Source: Lateolabrax maculatus
Taxonomy: Eukaryota > Chordata > Actinopteri > Acropomatiformes > Lateolabracidae
Direction: 5' to 3'
Length of the DNA stretch: 64,000 nucleotides
NCBI GenBank assembly: GCA_031216445.1
Contig: CM062214.1
Location: 24,649,501-24,713,500 of the forward strand
The stretch's first letter is position 1. Every line of letters begins with the position of its first letter. Below the pieces are notes generated by a model. That model saw only the letters and a list, made by a program, of their open reading frames with translations, had not been told where the DNA came from and ran no database searches. Position numbers and translations under genes: made by a program. Shown piece by piece: positions 49,225 to 60,674 of this stretch.

Positions 49225-52200
49225 ATGTCCAGCAGACAGGATGAGTTCAGCCTGAAGCACCTGAGCGACGCCATGGGCGGCCGGAGACAGACGGCGGTGG
49301 ACGATGGGGAGCGGAGTCTCATCGGGCCTCCCCCTGCTGGGAGCCCCTCGGACCAAGATGCCCCCACGCCGGGGTTCATCTACGTTTTGGCGTTCTTCTC
49401 CGCCCTGGGGGGGTTCCTCTTCGGGTACGACACCGGCGTGGTCTCCGGGGCCATGCTGCTCCTGAAGAAGGAGATGAACCTGAGCACCCTGTGGCAGGAG
49501 CTGCTGGTTTCCAGCACCGTGGGGGCCGCGGCGCTCTCGGCCCTGAGTGGGGGCTCCTTGAACGGCTGGCTGGGGCGCAGGATCTGCATCCTTTTGGCCA
49601 GTTTCATCTTCAGCGTCGGTGGCGTCATCTTGAGTTTAGCCCCGGACAAGGTGGTCCTCCTGGTGGGCAGAATCACCGTCGGTTTGGGGATAGGTGAGTC
49701 GGTAGGCTCATTTTAATACATATAGACTTTATCTATCCAGGTAAAGGGAGGAGATCATAGCACAGATTATAAAAACATGATGAAGATTGGCTTTAATTAG
49801 ATTAGATACTGAAGCTTGTTTGTGTATTCTTTGATCAAATATTTCCTGATCCAAATCTGGAAACCTTTCTATCTTTAGACTATATCTTGTTCCGGTTATT
49901 TCACACTGGTCCACAGAGCAGTTTTGCATAATTTGTAAAAAAGAAACAAGGGTTAAATATAATAATAATATTTAAATTCCCCAGTTATAAGGTGTGTTTC
50001 AGACTCTCTCCCAGGAATCCAGACCAGCAGCCTCAAGCTTTCTTCTCAGCTCTGTAGACTACCACCCTCTGCTACTTTAACCTGTTTATGAGCACTTTAA
50101 GGCCTCTCCCTAGTCACCTGATACCTCAGCCCACCTGACCTGCTCTTCCAGTACTACTGTTGGCTTGTATTTGCCTGAATAAACTGGCCTGTGCCTCATG
50201 TACCAGAATATATTTAAAACTTATTGTCCTGAGGTTCTATGAAATGTGTGGGGAAACTTTTCTGTTTACATCAAAATTGAACCCTTTCTTTTGTTTCTTC
50301 TCTTCTTATCAGGCATTGCCTCTATGACGGTTCCTGTATACATCGCCGAGGTTTCCCCTCCTCATCAGAGAGGTCAGCTGGTCACGATCAACTCGCTCTT
50401 CATCACCGGCGGCCAGTTCATTGCCAGTGTGATCGATGGAGCCTTCAGCTACCTGAGCCACGACGGCTGGAGGTATGCGTTGGTTCTACATCACACATCC
50501 CGTGACAGAGGTTCATTTAAGTCCTGTTGTTTTCCTTATATCCCCTGTTTCCCCATAAGGAACAGAGGATTTTGCTCCCTCACCAAGGAGACTAAACTGT
50601 GATGCATTGAGGCACTGAAGTTATGCACGTGAAACAGGAAAAAAGAAAAGTGTAAAACTAAGCCTCAGGTCACGATTACGCACCTACAAAACAAGCCTCT
50701 CTGCAGCCTGTGTTGATTAACAAAAGATACACATGAGTTGGACGAGACTTGACGCTTGATGCATCACGTCATTGTCAATATTAGCTTCTTCCAGGTATAT
50801 TGTTATTAACAAATGGTGAAAAAAAACACACCGCAGTACAGAAATGCTGAAGATTTGTTCAAGATAATCTAGTATCAGTGTCGCAGATGCAGGACAATCA
50901 GTGAGTCAATCCAACTTTATTTATTTAGCACCTTTCAAACAAATCAAATGCAATTCAAAGTGCTTCACAAATGATTGACAAAACAAAGGATGTTGAAAGT
51001 GGATTTAGAGACTTATGCACAAATAAAAGGTAATACAAGCAAAAAAATAACTACTACACAAAATAATACATTAAAGTAAAATAGTAAGTGTTAACAGAAT
51101 AAAATAAATAATGTTGATGATAATAAATAAAATGAGTATAATTAATAAAACACTATATAACAGATTAAATGGATGGGTTTTTAGTTTAAAAAAAAAAATT
51201 AATATGTTTAGTGTTTAAAAAGGCAAGGAACCTAAAATATTGCCTGAGGTTTCACTCCTGTGGATCACTTCTAGACATCCTCACTTGTGTGTCTGTGCTG
51301 CCCCAGTTCCTGATTTGTACACTGCTGATGCATCTTGAAATCGAGTGTAATGCCCTCCAAGACCCCTGCGAGTCTTCAGACCCCAGCGTGAGTCTTTCAG
51401 CATCTCTTCCCTCCGTACTGCAGGTACATGCTGGGTTTGTCCGTTGTCCCGGCCGTGCTGCAGTTCGTCGGCTTCCTCTTCCTGCCGGAGAGTCCCCGCT
51501 GGCTCCTCAAGAAGGGCCGGAGCCAAGAGGGCCGTCAGGTTCTCAGCCGGATCAGAGGAGGCCAGAACGTGGACGAGGAGTACAACGCCATCAGAACCAG
51601 CATCGAGGAAGAGGAGAAAGAGTCGGGTGGAGGTGAAACACCATGACAATCAATGACCTTGATAGCCACACATGAGCAGAAATAAAGCTACACGAGTTAA
51701 CATTTTAAAACTCCTTAAAGATTTTTGGTTTGCTCTTTAGGAGGCATTGTTATTTTGCGGATCCTTGGCCACGGTCCGACTCGCAGGGCTCTCATCGTTG
51801 GCTGCAGCCTCCAGATGTTTCAGCAGCTGTCTGGGATAAACACCGTCATGTAGGTCGTCTCTTTATCTTGTAATAGCTCCTGCATCGTTATCTCCCTACG
51901 GCCTGATAACATTAACCGCTGTTGTAAAAGCTCAAATGACACGTCAGAGTCCCGACCCGTCATGCCAGTATTGCTGAGATGTGACTGGGATGGAAATGTG
52001 AATTGATTTGGCTTCTCTGCAAACCTCTTCGCCCGTATCCAGGTACTACAGTGCAACCATTCTGCAGATGGCGGGCGTGCGGGATGTTAAACAGGCGATC
52101 TGGTTGGCCGCTGCAACTTCTGCTACCAACTTTGTGTTTACCCTGGTCGGAGTGTATCTTGTGGAGAGAGTGGGCCGCAGGAAGCTGACCCTGGGCAGTC

Positions 52201-55200
52201 TATTAGGTTCGTAAATGGATGGTGCTACTGTGATTACTGGATTAATTTCCCATCAAATAATAGGACATTTCTCAATTTTCTATCAGTGTGATTGATTTTC
52301 ACTATTTTTTTATTAATTTGTAATGTTTTTTTTTGATGAATTATTAGTTTATATTACAATTAGTTTGTAAATCCATAGAGAAATATAATAATATTTGATA
52401 TTTTATTGAGACAGTAACGTTTCTATTGTTACCATGGCATTTAGTTATTGATCTTCCTCAGAGGGACATACATGTACAATGGACAGGAAGGCCTGTAGGA
52501 GACAATGTCTTTCTCTAGATTTTAATTGAAGTCTTATGCAGTATTTATTTATTCATAATTTATGCAAACAACAGGTTTTCTTCTTGCTCTGGGCTTTATT
52601 TAGTGTCTTTATTTTCTCTCATGCAGGTACAGCTCTGAGTCTGACTTTGTTGGCGGTCGGGTTCTTGCTATCTGCCCAGAATTCTCCGCCCGTCACCCTC
52701 CACCCAGTCGACTCTCAAAACTCGACCTGCAGGCTTTATGGGTAAGTGGACTCACCCGCATTTTCATTTTGAGACATTAGTTTATAGTTTTTCTTATGCC
52801 CCCAGATAACTGGCTCATGTAGGCAGTGTGACTCCATGTCAAGATACTGCCAGTCCAATATCTATTTGGTTTGATTGTTAAATATTTTTCAGTAATTTAA
52901 ACATCACCAATAAATGTCAGGTTTAGTTGTTCAGTCAGAGCGAAAGCTTCTTTCTATTCCTGTAATTTTGTCTCATAAAGGGAATCTAAAAAGACCACTT
53001 TGTACACTGACCGAAGCCACAGTCGGGTTACGTTTAAATATTTTTCTCCACAAGAAAATATTTCACCTCGCTGTCAGCATTAATCTCTTCAGCTTCAACT
53101 AAACCCAGAGCTGAATACATCGTCTGGGCACCTTGAAGGAGTTATTGAAAGGCATTGTAGAAAATGTTTCCTAGAAAAATGCATATTCATTAGGGGTCAT
53201 GAGGAAAAGTACATTTTAACACTTCATTTCTAAAGAGTTCCTGTAATGACGGGGATACGTTTTTTGTACAACAGGCTTCAAATTTATGATACTAGTGAAC
53301 AGCTGCACCTTTAGTGTCAAAAAGTTTATTTCTGTCCCCACGTGAGTCCTGTTTACATTTCACAAATATTGGAATATCCAAAGGGCTTTTTGAACTAGCC
53401 ATATGATCAAAATGCATTAACAGCACTTAAAGTTGTTAAATTTGACTCCTGTATTCACTCATGTATGATTTTTCCAAATATTCTTGAGTATTAATTGATA
53501 TTTTTTGTATATGAGAGGTTTTACATTGAGCTCTGTCCTCCAGGTCCTGTGAATTCTGCATGTTGGATCCGAGTTGTGGATTTTGTTATCGTGAAAACAG
53601 CACCAGAGTGTACGACTCGTCCTGCGTCCCTGTCAGTCAAGCGTCCAAAGATCACGCCGCCTGGGGAAGGTCAGACATGGATTTTTGCGTGTGGTTGTGT
53701 GACAAAATATAAGTGAGAGGTTGAAAAATACTTGATCGTCCCAACTCCCAAATATACCTGCAGTAAAAGCACATGTGATTAAATTGCTTTGCACATAAAA
53801 TAAGAGTTATTAAAAGCAGTTACAGGCAAATTGCACTCACTTTAAGCACCCTTGAAGCTGAGATTAAAAGAGTAACATCCTCTTTGTAATTTAAAAAGAG
53901 GATGTTACTGTATTTTAAAAATACAGCACACAAAATTACCTGCAAACCAGATATTGTTTGCTGGATTATCAAGATTGAATTGAAATAGATCTATAGGCAA
54001 AACCTGCAGAGAAATTCTTGCAATGTTTCTTTCATCCAGCTGCTCCAACCAGACGGAGGCAACTGACAGTCCAATCTGGGCCTACAACTACTGCCCAACA
54101 TCCTACTCCTGGATCGTCCTGACGGGCCTCATCCTCTACCTTGCATTCTTTGCTCCAGGTCTGAAACCACTTTCTCATTGTCTCTCGACCATCTCATATC
54201 TATCTAAGCCTTCTTCTGAATCACAGATGTGTCATAGTGTCCACATTTCAGAAAAAATGCTAGTGGCTTGAAAGAAATCCTGTTGATACAATAATGAACA
54301 AAACCTCACAAACCTTTCATATATATTGTGACACAAACAGTTGTGGCTGATACAGGAAACAGTTGCGAGGTAAAGGGGATGCTTGTATATACTGTTCCCT
54401 AACAAATGCCTAAATTCTTATGTGTACAATCGTGAAGAATAAGAAATATCTAATGTATTGCGACAGGCCTGGGAATGACACATGCAGTGCATATTATCCT
54501 TGTGAATGTTAAATAACGCCTCTGTGTGTTAGGTATGGGCCCGATGCCTTGGACCGTGAACTCAGAGATCTACCCACTGTGGGCCCGCAGCACCGGCAAC
54601 GCCTGCTCAGCCGGGGTCAACTGGATCTTCAACGTCCTGGTGTCTCTGACCTTCCTGCATGTCGCAGAGTTTCTGACATATTACGGTAAGAGTCCATCAG
54701 GAGCAGAGCTACTCACGTTTCTATTTTTTATTATTTTTGACTTCTTTCAATTCGGTTTAGTTCGTTTTCAGAGTGTCAGTTTAGTTTTCATTGTTTAAAA
54801 ATGTTTATTTATATTTTAGTTTTTATTAGTTTTAGTGTTTTTTATTGTAACGTGGGGGGTATTTGTCAGGGGCAAGATTTAAGAAGTTCAGAATAGCCTG
54901 ATGCAAAAGTTCAGTTTTTCACTGCTTGTATAACCAGGCGTGGTCACTATAAACACCACCTTGTTTATAGCAACAGGACAGCGGTGAGAGAGATTACATG
55001 AACTTCAACTGAGTTTTGTTTACAAGTTTACATGGTTTGCTTGAAATAGAACTACAACAAGCTTGGGAGAACGCTACCATTTCCATTTCATTTTCATCTA
55101 ATTTGAATTAACATCGTAATATGATAAACTGAAATGCTAAAGCCCTGTTTACATTTTCATTTTCAAGTTTAGGTAGCACATGAAAATGAAAATAAGTCAT

Positions 55201-55626
55201 TTCACCTTCAATTTCATTATAATTAGCAGGAATATTCTTGGGAGTACATTAAATATCGATTATTATTGATGGGTTTTTGTTATTTTTTATTTGTCATACA
55301 TCACATGACACATGACACAAACGGTTTGCATTGATTTTAGTATAATATTGGCAGCCAGAACCTAAAAAATGTATGAAATGTGAATGTGAATCTCCCTCCC
55401 AGGGGCGTTCTTCATGTACACGGGCCTGGTGGTGTTGGGTCTCCTCTTCGTCCAGGGTTGCCTCCCAGAGACCCAGGGCCTGCAGCTGGAGGACATGGAG
55501 AACCTGTTCACCGGTCGGCTCTGCTCCTGTGGAGCCTCCTCGCCCGGTGACCGTCGCAACGTCCACTACATCCGGGTACAAGGCAGCAACCGCCTCTCTG
55601 ACACCGACGCCTCAGATGTAGAGTAG
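49225..55626 (+). CDS. slc2a13: slc2a13, proton/myo-inositol cotransporter HMIT (complete, 10 exons)
   Basis: This is a major-facilitator sugar-transporter-family protein. In mammals SLC2A13 (HMIT) imports myo-inositol with H+, chiefly in brain. Exons 49225-49693, 50313-50472, 51424-51632, 51741-51849, 52043-52206, 52627-52741, 53544-53669, 54040-54158, 54533-54685 and 55403-55626 join in phase to give 615 residues (human 648). Family marks include GGFLFGYDTGVVSGAML in TM1 (about 62-78), LGRR in loop 2, PVYIAEVSPPHQRG, LPESPRWLLKKG (PESPR motif), QMFQQLSGIN, VGRRKL, and the C-terminal PETQG. The large cysteine-rich extracellular loop (CEFCMLDPSCGFCY) specific to HMIT is present, with nearby N-glycosylation sites. 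It ends SDTDASDVE. The start aligns with the human N-terminus but has a weak context (CTTATGT). An in-frame ATG at 49273 has a strong one. Confidence 0.96.
50905..51000. repeat. dispersed fish repeat fragment in slc2a13 intron 2
   Basis: CAACTTTATTTATTTAGCAC followed by CTTTCAAAC and then AAAGTGCTTCACAAATGATT resembles a phrase (TTTATATAGCACCTTTCAAA...AAAGTGCTTTACA) found as the 3' portion of many dispersed repeats in teleosts. AT-rich low-complexity sequence follows to about 51210. No coding remnant is visible, and the family cannot be named from sequence alone. Confidence 0.45.
53871..53926. repeat. two adjacent perfect inverted repeats in slc2a13 intron 7
   Basis: Left arm AGTAACATCCTCTTT (53871-53885), 9-nt loop, right arm AAAGAGGATGTTACT (53895-53909). 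This is followed without a gap by a second palindrome CTGTATTTT-A-AAAATACAG (53908-53926). Both are perfect. Confidence 0.9.
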
Positions 55627-57285
55627 ACTGGGAAGTTTTTTCTCCTTTCACTCTGTCCTTTGGTTTGCTGACTCAGGGGAGGAAAGGTAATCATGTCGCC
55701 CTCTGGTGGCTGTGATCAAACATACACAAACGAAGGCTTCAGCCCTCCAGTGATTGACTTATGACTGACACCTTCCCCTCCCTCATGCGCCTCTTTCATC
55801 AATCATCTGTGTTTTTTCTGTCTGCCTTTGTCTCACCTGGGAGTTACTCTATTTTTCTTTTTTTTCTTGTTTCCCATCATTCCCTCTGTCATCATCATAA
55901 AAGGACATATTGGAGCAAGACTTTCCAGGATTAGTGTTTTGCTTGGATAATTATTATCCAAGGAAATGTGTAGTATGCCATAAAACAATATATATGTCAC
56001 AAATCTGAAAAGGAAAATCCTTTCGCTCATTTTCTTTTAAAGATGAACTTTGGGGAATGATTTTTGTTTTTCCAGCAAGAAGCATTTAACAAACGTCTGT
56101 TTATTCTGTGACGTGGTTACTGACTCACCATCTCCGCCTTTCTGTGACCGTCTGATTTTCAGATTGTGTAAAGAACTCTTCCATTTTTTGTGTCGGCACA
56201 CTGGGACTTCAAAATGGATTTAACAGCAAGAATGTGTTTGTATGTTAGCCTTAATGATCTGTAGTTAGAAGAACTCTTTCAGAACACATTCCTGTTAAAA
56301 TCTCTAACATGGGTTCAGTCTTTTAATCTTTGCTGGTGTAAAACAAGACACTTGATTGCGGGTGGCTGCTGTTGTCTGAGCCGTGGGAGAGATTGCACTT
56401 TAAAAACCAAAGGTGTCTTTTCTTTTTTTTTTTTTAAACAAGATTTTTATGTCCGATTGCTCAAACAAGTCACTCAAATCTTAAATTTTCTAGCAATGTT
56501 CGGAGTTCAGCCCAGCACACTATGGAGCGGTGGGGTCAGACAATGCCATAGCCTATATAACTGTGAGTATGGTTGCTGGTGCTAAGTGCGCTTATAACCT
56601 TTCTGCAATGCTCCAGCAGTGCTAAATATTCCTTCGTAATGTTTGATTTCATGTCCTTGTTTTTGCAGCTCAGATAATGGTGACCAAGTAGTCCTGAACA
56701 GAACGTCCTGTTTGCACTGACACTCTGTGATGTATGCCTGTTTTCATTTTAGGGGCCCATCTAAGTGTTCCTTTTAAATGTTTCGTTAAAGAACAATTGT
56801 TATTTTGTATCTAGTAATGTAAGACTCCTAAAGACATCTGGGAATGTCTGAACTGAAAAGTTTTCTGATGAGTAAAATGTTACTCAAATGCACAAAAACG
56901 TAGATATTTATGAGAACAAAAAAGATTTTCAATATTTATAACTACATATTTTGTGGTAACAGATCTGTAATCCTTGTCCTATTTGATGTGAAAACCCATG
57001 AGCAGTATCACACCAGCCACTATTCAAATAAATCTTACTAATTACATGTGTGTGAAATTGAAGGATAAAGCCATTTTGTACAAAAGTCTTAATTTATCCT
57101 CAGGAGGACGGCAAAGATGAGCGTATTCAGAAGGATGTTTGAAAAATGGCCATAGATCCATTTGGTACTGTTGTGTTGTATATGAAATGATCGTGTTGTG
57201 TCTACAATTACATTCCATGACTCTTTGATCACGTTCTGTTCATTAATATGATCTGTGGGAAATAAACACACACACACACACTGAA
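55627..57285 (+). other. slc2a13: slc2a13 3' UTR with two poly(A) signals
   Basis: The sequence after the TAG at 55624-55626 contains AATAAA at 57027-57032 and again at 57261-57266. The second is followed by a short (CA)n run. Alternative 3' ends about 230 bases apart are plausible. The stretch has no other gene; T-rich tracts occur at about 55849-55866 and 56411-56435. Confidence 0.55.
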
Positions 57286-57464
57286 GCAATTTGGTTTCAT
57301 TTGGTATTTATTATGCAAAACCTCCACTTAGTTTGATGCAGTGTTTACATGTAGGTAGTCAGTAGACGTGCTGTACTGAAAGAGTGTAGTATGAGTACTG
57401 TTAAAAAAAAACAATATAACAAATAAGAAAAAAAACTGGTGTTAGTTCTGTTATAAGGTCATCT

Positions 57465-57900
57465 TTAAAGGGACTGTTCACCCAAATTACAAAAAACATT
57501 AAGGCTGATATTAACAATTATAGATAACCATCTCTGAGATTTCAATGCAACATGAACGGATCTGTTTTATTTGTAGGCTCACAGCGTTGACAACGTGCAT
57601 TTAAGCATCTCAGCAGCAACGTCTTTTTCCCGGCATCCGTGTCTCCGTTACTCATGATAATCCACAAACCTTGTTGTGAATAGTTTACGTCAGGAATTCG
57701 TTCTAGAGAAATTGTTTCAATAAAAACTGTAGACAAAAAAAAAGTAATTTTCGGGCAGAAATCTCAGAAGCAATACCTCCCAGTGAAACCAAAACCATCT
57801 GCATGGCTAGATACCACCAGAGTTTTCTGACCACATACAGACTCTGATCCACACAGTGAATGGGACAAAAACTTCGTAAAAACTCACATGATTTGGGTTA
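57465..57900. mobile_element. dispersed teleost repeat, probably a non-autonomous DNA transposon
   Basis: The left edge reads TAAAGGGACTGTTCACCCAA. This is a family of ends seen very often in fish genomes; similar ends with CTGTTCACCCAAA occur in many short DNA-transposon derivatives. The interior reads ACTCATGATAATCCACAAAC and ACCTTGTTGTGAATAGTTT, a phrase I remember as typical of a percomorph repeat. The right edge, ATGATTTGGGTTAC, may be a decayed inverted end (the complement of TTCACCCAAAT). There is no transposase ORF. The family name and exact limits are not certain. Confidence 0.5.
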
Positions 57901-60110
57901 CTTCCTGTTTTGTGGCCTAGAGTGAAGTTAAACCAACTTGGATACAAATGTTCAGTCTTTCAAACAAATTGTCAGATTTTCAGTCTCCGTCGAGCAGCCA
58001 GCGTGCAGTCTTTGGCTTGGCTTCACTTTAATATGCACTGACGTGTCTAGTCATTAGTGGGCCTGTAGTTTGCCGTGCCCTCCTGTCCCGGTAACTTGAT
58101 AGGCTTGTAACGGGACTCCTGTATTCATGGTATTATTGCCCAGCAGGAAGCGGTAGGGTGGAGTGCTGCAGGCTTTTACACACAAACCAAACTCTTACTG
58201 TGTAGCACTGGCTTGCTTTGCTCCACTGCCTTCAGCTGTGGCTCACAGTTAGTCGTTTGTTTGTTTGTTTGTTTGTTTTACAATATTTTTATGATGCTTT
58301 AAAACAAACACAAACAGCTTCATAAATACAAACAATCCACAGTGGCCACAAAAACAAAACATCTGACTTAGATCCAAGATATATGTGATATCGTAGCATC
58401 TACTTCTACATAAGGAAATACAAGGAATCCCGTTACAGTCGACATTGATTCAACAAATAAACGTCTTTTCACTATTGCAATCTACCATTTCATAATACAA
58501 TATTTGTAAGTCCTTGAAAAGGATGTCCAACTCTTAAATAAATAAATAAATAAATCATCCATTGTACATTGTTGCTTACAGTTTTGTCCTGGCACATGTC
58601 AGATTATGAGTGTAAAATACACCGGCGTCTTTCAGCTATATGAAAGTATCAACAAGATACTTGTGCTGACAGTTATCAGTAGTGGTGTGAGCGTTCCTGT
58701 GGAAGCTCAGTATTCATGTTAAATGATGTTTTGACCTATCATGAGGCTCTGCAGTGGGGACATACCGGGCCCTCGGACTCTGTCCCCCTTCACACAGGAT
58801 CATGGTGTTTCATGGCCACAGGGGGGCAATAAAAGTTCATTTAAGCGAGTAACTAGAGAATTTGCATCAGTTAAACAGGCCATTACTGAGGTAGAAATGT
58901 ATTTCACAAGCATAGAACATGTTTCAAATAGACATATACAAACATTTTCAATTTCAATATATTCTAAGCAACATCTCTATAGATCTTGTAAATTGATTTT
59001 TGAGTCACTGTTTTGTTTTTATAATGTAATGAAGATCAATAGGCTTTACTGTACTTTATCATAAAGTATAAGCACTGGAAACAATTGTACAGTTTGTTGT
59101 GTTGAACAATCACAATAAAATAAATTGCTGCAATTACTACTTGCAAAAAAATGCACAGATACCACAAGGAAAGAGTAATTTACTCATTAAGAATGAAGAA
59201 AAGAAAGCGTGCTCACTAACGAGTCCTACAGAAATGCATTTACATAATGTTTGTACAGTAGATGATTTATTATATTTAATCACACTTAATATTGTATAAC
59301 TTACAAAAAAATGTCGGATCTTAATAAATAAATGTAAATCTGCTTATGTAGTTTGAAGTTTTGCTTTTCATAATAACACACATACATTTCAGTGATACGT
59401 AAACTTAGCCTAAATGAAACCACTTTAGATCCATGTTGGTGTTTGAGAGATATAACTTCATCATGAAAGAATACAAATGTCAAGTGTTTGTGTGCCTTCA
59501 TGCCAATTTACAAAAAAAATCCAGACTGATCAGCTTGAACAAAGTGGAAGTAACATATAAACAATAAAATACAAGAAATTACAAAAATTATACTAATACT
59601 GGAATAAAGTACAAATAAATAATACAAAATAAGAAAAAAAAGTGCTAGGAAACTATTATTATTTTCCATGTGTTTTGGACACTTTTTACAGGGAAGAGTT
59701 TGAACATTTTGATTTTTATGTGGAATTAACCTGATAGTATCATCAAATGAATCATATACTAGAGGTGTGAAGACATTGCTGCTTACTTTGTCACTTAATT
59801 GTGTAGAATACGATTTTAGATTATTAGATTTTAAATCCTTCAGTGTAACGTGCACAACAATCACAGTGAAGCAGTCACAGCCAACAATGCTCATGCAACA
59901 GAATAAAAAGAAACACACGTAAAAGTAAAAGTAAAATAAGAGAATCTAAGACATAAAATAGTGCCTAATTTAAATACAATATATGAAAACAAAATAAAAT
60001 GCAACACTGCGTGTGCATAACCCAAATCACGTGAATATTCCTTTGAATCTTAAATAATAATAATTATAATAATATGTAAATAAAAAATGTATTTCTGACT
60101 TTAGATGAAA
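57901..60110. other. slc2a13-kif21a intergenic region
   Basis: AT-rich sequence without recognisable exons on either strand. It holds a (TTTG)n run at about 58253-58278, an (AAAT)n run at about 58536-58555 and many A/T-rich stretches. ABCD2, which lies between SLC2A13 and KIF21A in human, is not here. ORFs of 107 and 136 codons at 58741-59064 (+) and 59508-59918 (-) have AT-driven composition and no family resemblance. Confidence 0.6.
58253..58278. repeat. (TTTG)n microsatellite
   Basis: About six tandem copies of GTTT in the slc2a13-kif21a gap. Confidence 0.85.
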
Positions 60111-60116
60111 TGGTTA

Positions 60117-60124
60117 TGACGTCA
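60117..60124. promoter_or_regulatory. kif21a: perfect CRE palindrome upstream of kif21a
   Basis: TGACGTCA in TTATGACGTCATCACG, about 510 bases upstream of the kif21a ATG, at the very edge of the GC-rich promoter block. It is identical to the core of the site upstream of slc2a13. CREB/ATF binding is inferred. Confidence 0.5.
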
Positions 60125-60185
60125 TCACGCAGCCGTTTCCCGGGAGAGGGGGCGTGGCTTGCTGACGCATTGCGGCTCCCTCCCC

Positions 60186-60186
<1 letters not shown>

Positions 60187-60232
<46 letters not shown>
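60187..60232. repeat. (GT)n microsatellite in the kif21a promoter/leader
   Basis: 46 nt of GT repeat, between the GC box and the (CTC)n tract, about 400 bases upstream of the kif21a ATG. Confidence 0.95.
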
Positions 60233-60233
<1 letters not shown>

Positions 60234-60303
60234 AGTCTGCATGTGGGCTCGAGCCGGAGCAGGAGCACCGGGGCCGAACTGCGCCAGAGATGCGGAGCAC
60301 GTC

Positions 60304-60382
60304 GCCTCCTCCTCCTCCTCCTCCTCCTCCTCTCACCTGCACCTCCTCTTCCTCCTCTTCCTCCTCCTCCTCCTCCTCCTCG
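60304..60382. repeat. (CTC)n trinucleotide tract in the kif21a leader
   Basis: Interrupted CTC/TCC repeats form a long pyrimidine-only stretch on the transcript strand, with (GAG)n on the other strand. ORFs rich in Ser, Pro, Leu or Glu read through it are by-products of the repeat. Confidence 0.9.
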
Positions 60383-60630
60383 CTGGTATCATGCGCTGAA
60401 ACACCGTTAAGACAGTTTGTTGTGTTTGTTTTGAAATGGCGGCGCTGAAGTCGAGGTGAGCCGCTCCGTGTCTGCCGGGGGAGCACGCACTTTTTATTCA
60501 CCTTTTTTTTTTTTTTTTTTTTTACTCATTTCTTCCTCTTCTGCAAGAACGAGCAGCCAGCGCAGACACGTCTGCTCCTTTGTTTTTCGTGCTTTTTGTT
60601 CTTTTCCCATCGATCATCGCGCAGGGAGCC

Positions 60631-60674
60631 ATGACGTCCGGGCAGGACGAGAGCTCGGTCCGTGTGGCCCTGAG
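60631..60674 (+). CDS. kif21a: kif21a coding exon 1 (kinesin-4 family motor, N-terminus only)
   Basis: KIF21A is a plus-end kinesin-4 motor that regulates microtubule growth. The first coding exon encodes MTSGQDESSVRVAL plus two bases of the next codon. It is followed by a consensus donor (CTGAG|GTGAGT). Human KIF21A begins with a short variable segment followed by DESSVRVAVRIRPQL, so DESSVRVAL matches the start of beta-strand 1 of the motor domain. The paralogue KIF21B differs at this segment. The ATG has G at -3 (GAGCCATGA). Conserved linkage to slc2a13 and lrrk2 supports the call. The rest of the gene lies beyond the right edge; no second exon (RPQL and following) is seen before 64000. Confidence 0.8.

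Larger units (their letters stand above)
60111..60630 (+). promoter_or_regulatory. kif21a: kif21a promoter and 5' leader
   Basis: A sharp switch from AT-rich to GC-rich sequence occurs at about 60115. It is followed by a perfect CRE (60117-60124), a GC/CACCC-type box GGGGGCGTGGC (60148-60158), a (GT)n run, a long (CTC)n run and a YY1-like AAATGGCGGC (60434-60443). A good donor (CGAG|GTGAGC, intron from 60456) and an acceptor with a long pyrimidine tract (GCGCAG, ending 60624) could define a 169-bp leader intron. The start site of transcription cannot be read from sequence. Confidence 0.5.

Noticed and set aside
58741..59064. Possible abcd2 remnant or small gene between slc2a13 and kif21a
   Set aside because: The ORF shows no ABC-transporter motif (no Walker A or signature sequence), and no flanking exons were found.
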